Assembly: GCA_938743325.2 (NCBI GenBank) | Contig: OW568869.1 | Coordinates: 620,001 to 684,000, forward strand | Length of the DNA: 64,000 nucleotides | Direction: 5' to 3' | Source of the DNA: Pycnococcus provasolii | Taxonomy: Eukaryota > Chlorophyta > Pseudoscourfieldiophyceae > Pseudoscourfieldiales > Pycnococcaceae | Shown: positions 59,165 through 64,000 of the stretch, in pieces | How positions within the stretch are numbered: position 1 is the first letter of the stretch | Layout of the letters: every line of letters starts with the position of its first letter | Made by a program: the position numbers and the translations under genes | The notes under the pieces: generated by a model | The model's input: the letters and a program-made list of their open reading frames with translations, nothing else | Told to the model about the DNA's origin: nothing | Database searches by the model: none

Positions 59165-62100
59165 TCACGCGGAACCAGTTGCGTCCACGTCGCCCGCCGC
59201 GGAGGACCGCGAGAGCAGTGCCCACGTCAGCACGAAGTACAAGTGCAGAGCAACCACGTAGATGAAAACGGCGATACGAAATAGTGGCTGATGCTTCACA
59301 AGTGCACACGTGGATAGCGATACGCGGTCAACAATTGCCGCGGCAGGGTGCAAGCTTGCGGGCATGCGCTCAAGCAGCGGCGTTGCGGTTATCGGCCTAA
59401 AGCCGTCCGGATTCCGCAGATCTGGCGGCGGGGTGGCTGCTTCCAAGTCCGAGACGTCGACGGCAACGGCGTCGGACGGACCAGACGGGCCACGCGATGT
59501 CATCATCCGCGCTGGACTTGCGTGCGGGATTGGGCTCGCCCTCGCTCTAGCAGCACTCGCTGCAGACTCAACAATCTTCGCCGCGCGCGCCTCCGACTCG
59601 GCGAGCTGATTCTTCGCAGCTTCCAGCTCCGACTCAAGCGTCTTGCGCTTCTCCTTAGCCGCCGTCGCCTCCTCCTGCAGCTGCTGCTGGCTCGTTGCCG
59701 CGCTCTCAGCCGCCTGCGACGCGCTCGACTCCGCCTCGCTCGCGCGCTGCTCGGCGGCTGATGCCGCCTGCCTCGCCGCCTCCAGCTCCGATTCCAGACG
59801 CTTCGCGCTGTCGAGAGCCGCGCTCAGCTCGTCCTTCGCCTTCGACGCGCCTTCCTGCAGCTGCTTCTCGCGCTCGCCGGCTTCGGCGTTCGCATCTGCG
59901 GCAATCTTCTCCGCACGCGCCTCCGACTCGGCGAGCTGATTCTTCGCAGCTTCCAGCTCCGACTCAAGCGTCTTGCGCTTCTTCAACGCCGTCTTCAGCT
60001 TCTCCTTAGCCGCCGTCGCCTCCTCCTGCAGCTGCTGCTGGCTCGTTGCCGCGCTCTCAGCCGCCTGCGACGCGCTCGACTCCGCCTCGCTCGCGCGCTG
60101 CTCAGCGGCTGATGCCGCCTGCCTCGCCGCCTCCAGCTCCGATTCCACACGCTTCGCGCTGTCGAGAGCCGCGCTCAGCTCGTCCTTCGCCTTCGACGCG
60201 CCTTCCTGCAGCTGCCTCTCGCGCTCGCCGGCTTCGGCGTTCGCATCTGCGGCAATCTTCTCCGCACGCGCCTCCGACTCGGCGAGCTGATTCTTCGCAG
60301 CTTCGAGCTCCGACTCAAGCGTCTTGCGCTTCTTCAACGCCGTCTTCAGCTTCTCCTTAGCCGCCGTCGCCTCCTCCTGCAGCTGCTGCTGACTCGTTGC
60401 CGCGCTCTCAGCCGCCTGCGACGCGCTCGACTCCGCCTCGCTCGCGCGCTGCTCGGCGGCTGATGCCGCCTGCCTCGCCGCCTCCAGCTCCGATTCCACA
60501 CGCTTCGCGCTGTCGAGAGCCGCGCTCAGCTCGTCCTTCGCCTTCGACGCGTCTTCGTGCAGCTGCTTCTCGCGCTCGCCGGCTTCGGCGTTCGCATCTG
60601 CGGCAATCTTCTCCGCGCGCGCCTCCGACTCGGCGAGCTGATTCTTCGCAGCTTCCAGCTCCGACTCAAGCGTCTTGCGCTTCTTCAACGCCGTCTTCAG
60701 CTTCTCCTTAGCCGCCGTCGCCTCCTCCTGCAGCTGCTGCTGGCTCGTTGCCGCGCTCGTGGTTGCCTCGAAAGCGCTCGACTCCGCCTCGCTCGCGCGC
60801 TGCTCGGCGGCTGATGCCGCCTGCCTCGCCGCCTCCAGCTCCGATTCCAGATGCTTCGCGCTGTCGAGAGCCGCGCTCAGCTCGTCCTTCGCCTTCGACG
60901 CGTCTTCCTGCAGCTGCTTCTCGCGCTCGCCGGCTTCGGCGTTCGCATCTGCGGCAATCTTCTCCGCGCGCGCCTCCGACTCGGCGAGCTGATTCTTCGC
61001 AGCTTCCAGCTCCGACTCAAGCGTCTTGCGCTTCTTCAACGCCGTCTTCAGCTTCTCCTTAGCCGCCGTCGCCTCCTCCTGCAGCTGCTGCTGGCTCGTT
61101 GCCGCGCTCTCAGCCGCCTGCGACGCGCTCGACTCCGCCTCGCTCGCGCGCTGCTCAGCGGCTGATGCCGCCTGCCTCGCCGCCTCCAGCTCCGATTCCA
61201 CACGCTTCGCGCTGTCGAGAGCCGCGCTCAGCTCGTCCTTCGCCTTCGACGCGCCTTCCTGCAGCTGCTTCTCGCGCTCGCCGGCCTCGGCGTTCGCATC
61301 TGCGGCAATCTTCTCCGCACGCGCCTCCGACTCGGCGAGCTGATTCTTCGCAGCTTCCAGCTCCGACTCAAGCGTCTTGCGCTTCTTCAACGCCGTCTTC
61401 AGCTTCTCCTTAGCCGCCGTCGCCTCCTCCTGCAGCTGCTGCTGGCTCGTTGCCGCGCTCTCAGCCGCCTGCGACGCGCTCGACTCCGCCTCGCTCGCGC
61501 GCTGCTCGGCAGCCGACGCCGCCTGCCTCGCCGCCTCCAGCTCCGATTCTAGACGCTTCGCGCTGTCGAGAGCCGCGCTCAGCTCGTCCTTCGCCTTCGA
61601 CGCGTCTTCGTGCAGCTGCCTCTCGCGCTCGCCGGCTTCGGCGTTCGCATCTGCGGCAATCTTCTCCGCACGCGCCTCCGACTCGGCGAGCTGATTCTTC
61701 GCAGCTTCCAGCTCCGACTCAAGCGTCTTGCGCTTCTTCAACGCCGTCTTCAGCTTCTCCTTAGCCGCCGTCGCCTCCTCCTGCAGCTGCTGCTGACTCG
61801 TTGCCGCGCTCTCAGCCGCCTGCGACGCGCTCGACTCCGCCTCGCTCGCGCGCTGCTCGGCGGCTGATGTCGCCTGCCTCGCCGCCTCCAGCTCCGATTC
61901 CACACGCTTCGCGCTGTCGAGAGCCGCGCTCAGCTCGTCCTTCGCCTTCGACGCGTCTTCGTGCAGCTGCTTCTCGCGCTCGCCGGCTTCGGCGTTCGCA
62001 TCTGCGGCAATCTTCTCCGCGCGCGCCTCCGACTCGGCGAGCTGATTCTTCGCAGCTTCCAGCTCCGACTCAAGCGTCTTGCGCTTCTTCAACGCCGTCT

Positions 62101-63400
62101 TCAGCTTCTCCTTAGCCGCCGTCGCCTCCTCCTGCAGCTGCTGCTGGCTCGTTGCCGCGCTCTCAGCCGCCTGCGACGCGCTCGACTCCGCCTCGCTCGC
62201 GCGCTGCTCGGCGGCTGATGCCGCCTGCCTCGCCGCCTCCAGCTCCGATTCCACACGCTTCGCGCTGTCGAGAGCCGCGCTCAGCTCGTCCTTCGCCTTC
62301 GACGCGTCTTCCTGCAGCTGCCTCTCGCGCTCGCCGGCCTCGGCGTTCGCATCTGCGGCAATCTTCTCCGCACGCGCCTCCGACTCGACGAGCTGATTCT
62401 TCGCAGCTTCCAGCTCCGACTCAAGCGTCTTACCCTTTTTTACGGCAGCTTTCGCTTGTTGTGTCGCCTTCGATGCCTCCTCCTGCAGCTGCTGCTGGCT
62501 CGTTGCCGCGCTCTCAGCCGCCTGCGACGCGCTCGACTCCGCCTCGTTCGCGCGCTGCTCCGCAGCCGAAGCCGCCTGCCTCGCCGCCTCCAGCTCCGAT
62601 TCCAGACGCTTCGCGCTGTCGAGAGCCGCGCTCAGCTCGTCCTTCGCCTTCGACGCGTCTTCCTGCAGCTGCTTCTCGCGCTCGCCGGCCTCGGCGTTCG
62701 CATCTGCGGCAATCTTCTCCGCACGCGCCTCCGACTCGGCGAGCTGATTCTTCGCAGCTTCCAGCTCCGACTCAAGCGCCTTACCTTCTTCCTGCTTATG
62801 CGCGAGTTCCGTCTCGAGACGCCGCACCACAGCCTGTACGGAAGTGACCGCGTCCTTGCTAGCCGCCTGGTGCTGAGCCTCAACTCGCTGTGCCTCCTTG
62901 CGTTGGTCTACCAGCTTCTGCTTCAGCGCAGCCACTTCCTTATCCGTCGCTTCCACGCGACTTCGCAGGCTTTCAAGCTCAGCGAGATCGCGCTCCCGTT
63001 GGCTCAGGCGCGGGTTCTGCTTCTGCTTCTGCGAAGGTTGCGGCTGTAACCACGGCCTTTTTTCGAGTTCCTCGGCCGTCGTCGTTGCTGGCTGCGGCGG
63101 CTGCGGCGGCGGTACCTTTGCAGGTGATCCCACCGGCGGCGGCGCCAGTCCCGGTGGTGGTGCACTGTTTTTCTCAGGCGGCGGCGCTTGTGCCTTGCTC
63201 GCCGCCTTATTAGGTCCTCCTGCCGCCTTTGCTGTTGTTGTTGGTGGTTTCGCAGCTGACGCAGGCGCCGCGGCCGCCGCTGCCGGCGTCGCTGTCGCCG
63301 TCGCCGATGCCGATGCGTTCGCCGCCTTTTTCTTTTTGAATTCCTCGAGTCGTCTTAAACCTGCGAGTCGCAGATCTTCCTTGCTTGATCGCTCCGCCAT
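59165..63400 (-). CDS. tail-anchored coiled-coil protein with 351-bp tandem repeats (golgin-like)
   Basis: 1411 aa from the ATG at 63400. The N-terminal 150 residues are Ala/Pro/Lys-rich. Charged coiled coil begins near residue 140 and then becomes nine full copies plus one partial copy of a 117-residue unit (LESELEAAKNQLAESEARAE, then KIAADANAEAGERE, then KDELSAALDSAKRVESELEA). The last copy lacks a seven-residue LKTALKK segment. The C-terminal 70 residues end with a single TM helix (RIAVFIYVVALHLYFVLTWALL) and a short lumenal tail, as in golgin-84, giantin and CASP. A Golgi tether is likely but inferred from architecture; the repeats themselves have no family signature. Confidence 0.8.
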   Translation of the reverse strand: MAERSSKEDLRLAGLRRLEEFKKKKAANASASATATATPAAAAAAPASAAKPPTTTAKAAGGPNKAASKAQAPPPEKNSAPPPGLAPPPVGSPAKVPPPQPPQPATTTAEELEKRPWLQPQPSQKQKQNPRLSQRERDLAELESLRSRVEATDKEVAALKQKLVDQRKEAQRVEAQHQAASKDAVTSVQAVVRRLETELAHKQEEGKALESELEAAKNQLAESEARAEKIAADANAEAGEREKQLQEDASKAKDELSAALDSAKRLESELEAARQAASAAEQRANEAESSASQAAESAATSQQQLQEEASKATQQAKAAVKKGKTLESELEAAKNQLVESEARAEKIAADANAEAGERERQLQEDASKAKDELSAALDSAKRVESELEAARQAASAAEQRASEAESSASQAAESAATSQQQLQEEATAAKEKLKTALKKRKTLESELEAAKNQLAESEARAEKIAADANAEAGEREKQLHEDASKAKDELSAALDSAKRVESELEAARQATSAAEQRASEAESSASQAAESAATSQQQLQEEATAAKEKLKTALKKRKTLESELEAAKNQLAESEARAEKIAADANAEAGERERQLHEDASKAKDELSAALDSAKRLESELEAARQAASAAEQRASEAESSASQAAESAATSQQQLQEEATAAKEKLKTALKKRKTLESELEAAKNQLAESEARAEKIAADANAEAGEREKQLQEGASKAKDELSAALDSAKRVESELEAARQAASAAEQRASEAESSASQAAESAATSQQQLQEEATAAKEKLKTALKKRKTLESELEAAKNQLAESEARAEKIAADANAEAGEREKQLQEDASKAKDELSAALDSAKHLESELEAARQAASAAEQRASEAESSAFEATTSAATSQQQLQEEATAAKEKLKTALKKRKTLESELEAAKNQLAESEARAEKIAADANAEAGEREKQLHEDASKAKDELSAALDSAKRVESELEAARQAASAAEQRASEAESSASQAAESAATSQQQLQEEATAAKEKLKTALKKRKTLESELEAAKNQLAESEARAEKIAADANAEAGERERQLQEGASKAKDELSAALDSAKRVESELEAARQAASAAEQRASEAESSASQAAESAATSQQQLQEEATAAKEKLKTALKKRKTLESELEAAKNQLAESEARAEKIAADANAEAGEREKQLQEGASKAKDELSAALDSAKRLESELEAARQAASAAEQRASEAESSASQAAESAATSQQQLQEEATAAKEKRKTLESELEAAKNQLAESEARAAKIVESAASAARARASPIPHASPARMMTSRGPSGPSDAVAVDVSDLEAATPPPDLRNPDGFRPITATPLLERMPASLHPAAAIVDRVSLSTCALVKHQPLFRIAVFIYVVALHLYFVLTWALLSRSSAAGDVDATGSA
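59575..62790. repeat. 351-bp coding tandem repeat array, about 9.2 copies
   Basis: Near-identical units with strict 351-bp period. Unit differences are few and mixed between copies (QLQED/QLHED/QLQEG; EKQ/ERQ; RLES/RVES). Confidence 0.95.
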
Positions 63401-64000
63401 AGTAAGGCCAAGGTAATAGGCCAAAGTAACTCACTTTACAAGTGCTACCTTAATAATAAGGCCTTAACCGGCGTAGCTAAGGTAGCTAGTAACTCCTAAA
63501 GGTACAGGTACCCGTACACGGCCAGGCGTATTTTATATAAAATCACGCGGGAAATCAAGACTTACCAAATATAATATATTTGCCAGAGCAATGGGAGAGG
63601 TATTGGCGGAGGTGGTTGGCGGGCGGCTGAACTCGGTCAATAATGAGGTTGCTCGAACTCACTCCGTGGAAGACCTGAAGTTGGGCCCCAGAAAGATATC
63701 AGTATCACCACGTACTTCTATGTACCTTAGTTGGTACGTGATGATGAGGTGGAGGAGGCCGCCTCGAAGAAGTTCAGTTCAACGACGACTTCGACTTGCA
63801 CTTGCTCGCTCTGTTCATCTCGCTTCATTTATCTCGTTGGGATACTGTACCACTCACTCACGCATCGTTTGGAACACCTGTTTGGAACTACAGTACTTAC
63901 CGTTTAGTTTAGTGGTATGTTCAGTACTGTAGTGAGTTTTCTGTGTGTTGTGTGTGTTGCGTGGACCTGTTGCGTCGTTGATAGGCCTGATATGCACTTC
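63401..64000. other. upstream region of the coiled-coil gene
   Basis: No gene is supported. It contains a TATA-like word and three TACWGTA words (63843, 63889, 63925). Confidence 0.5.
63531..63543 (-). promoter_or_regulatory. TATA-like box of the coiled-coil gene
   Basis: A palindromic TTTTATATAAAA word lies about 135 bp before the start codon at 63400. Confidence 0.4.

Noticed and set aside
59575-62790. CRISPR-like regular repeats
   Set aside because: Units are 351 bp, contiguous and protein-coding, with no unique spacers, in a eukaryotic context.
59310-63416. Many long plus-strand frames over the 351-bp repeat array
   Set aside because: They repeat with the array period and have biased Ala/Ser/Arg composition; they are antisense shadows of the minus-strand coiled-coil gene.
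63591-63932. 113-residue plus-strand frame near the right edge
   Set aside because: Random composition, no motif, and it contains the GTAC/TACWGTA words typical of intergenic DNA here.
1-64000. tRNA, rRNA or other structured RNA genes
   Set aside because: I looked for tRNA A/B boxes and cloverleaf-like arms by eye and saw none convincing; a tRNAscan or Rfam search would be decisive.

Overview
This is a nuclear segment from a photosynthetic eukaryote, most likely a green alga. The evidence is a chlorophyll synthase, a plastid-type RsmG, a plastid adenylate kinase, a plant-type non-intrinsic ABC protein and an ILR3-like bHLH factor, next to typical eukaryotic genes (formin, DYRK kinase, KDEL receptor, eIF2-beta, SAPS subunit, SYS1). 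Genes are dense, mostly intron-free or with one short GT-AG intron, and both strands are used. I cannot name the species. CCCTAA/TTAGGG hexamer tracts recur inside the window.

Layout. 1-9 kb: FHA protein (left edge, -), J-domain protein (+), RsmG (-), lipase maturation factor (+), bHLH factor (-). 9-12.9 kb: mostly non-coding, with a fold-back MITE and a small SET gene. 12.9-25.5 kb: DYRK kinase, eIF2-beta, MFAP1, KDEL receptor, formin and a P2X-like channel with an EF-hand. 25.4-31.6 kb: a secreted alpha/beta hydrolase, a second MITE and a secreted Tyr-rich/Thr-rich/leucine-rich protein whose repeats each sit on their own exon. 31.6-35.7 kb: a Pro-rich membrane protein, an AT-rich repeat block, an ectodomain-like fragment and a four-helix membrane protein. 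36-38.7 kb: rhodanese/NTF2-like plastid protein. 39.4-41.8 kb: nested LTR-retrotransposon fossils. 42-59 kb: bestrophin, SYS1, NAD(P)HX dehydratase fused to a DUF2064 transferase, MAPEG protein, chlorophyll synthase, ABC ATPase, SAPS subunit, adenylate kinase, SFI1-like protein and a membrane protein. 59-63.4 kb: a tail-anchored coiled-coil protein built from 351-bp repeats.

Genes working together. Several serve the plastid (chlorophyll synthase, RsmG, adenylate kinase, rhodanese fusion, ABC protein) and several the secretory path (LMF, KDEL receptor, SYS1, tail-anchored golgin-like protein). No operon-like metabolic cluster is seen. The most notable signals are: telomere-like tracts in every divergent intergenic region and in none of the convergent ones; a P2X-like channel carrying an EF-hand; the NAXD-DUF2064 fusion; an exon-by-exon leucine-rich repeat array with (CAA)n-preceded 3' splice sites; two related MITEs with 7-bp target duplications; and a TACWGTA motif that is frequent between genes.
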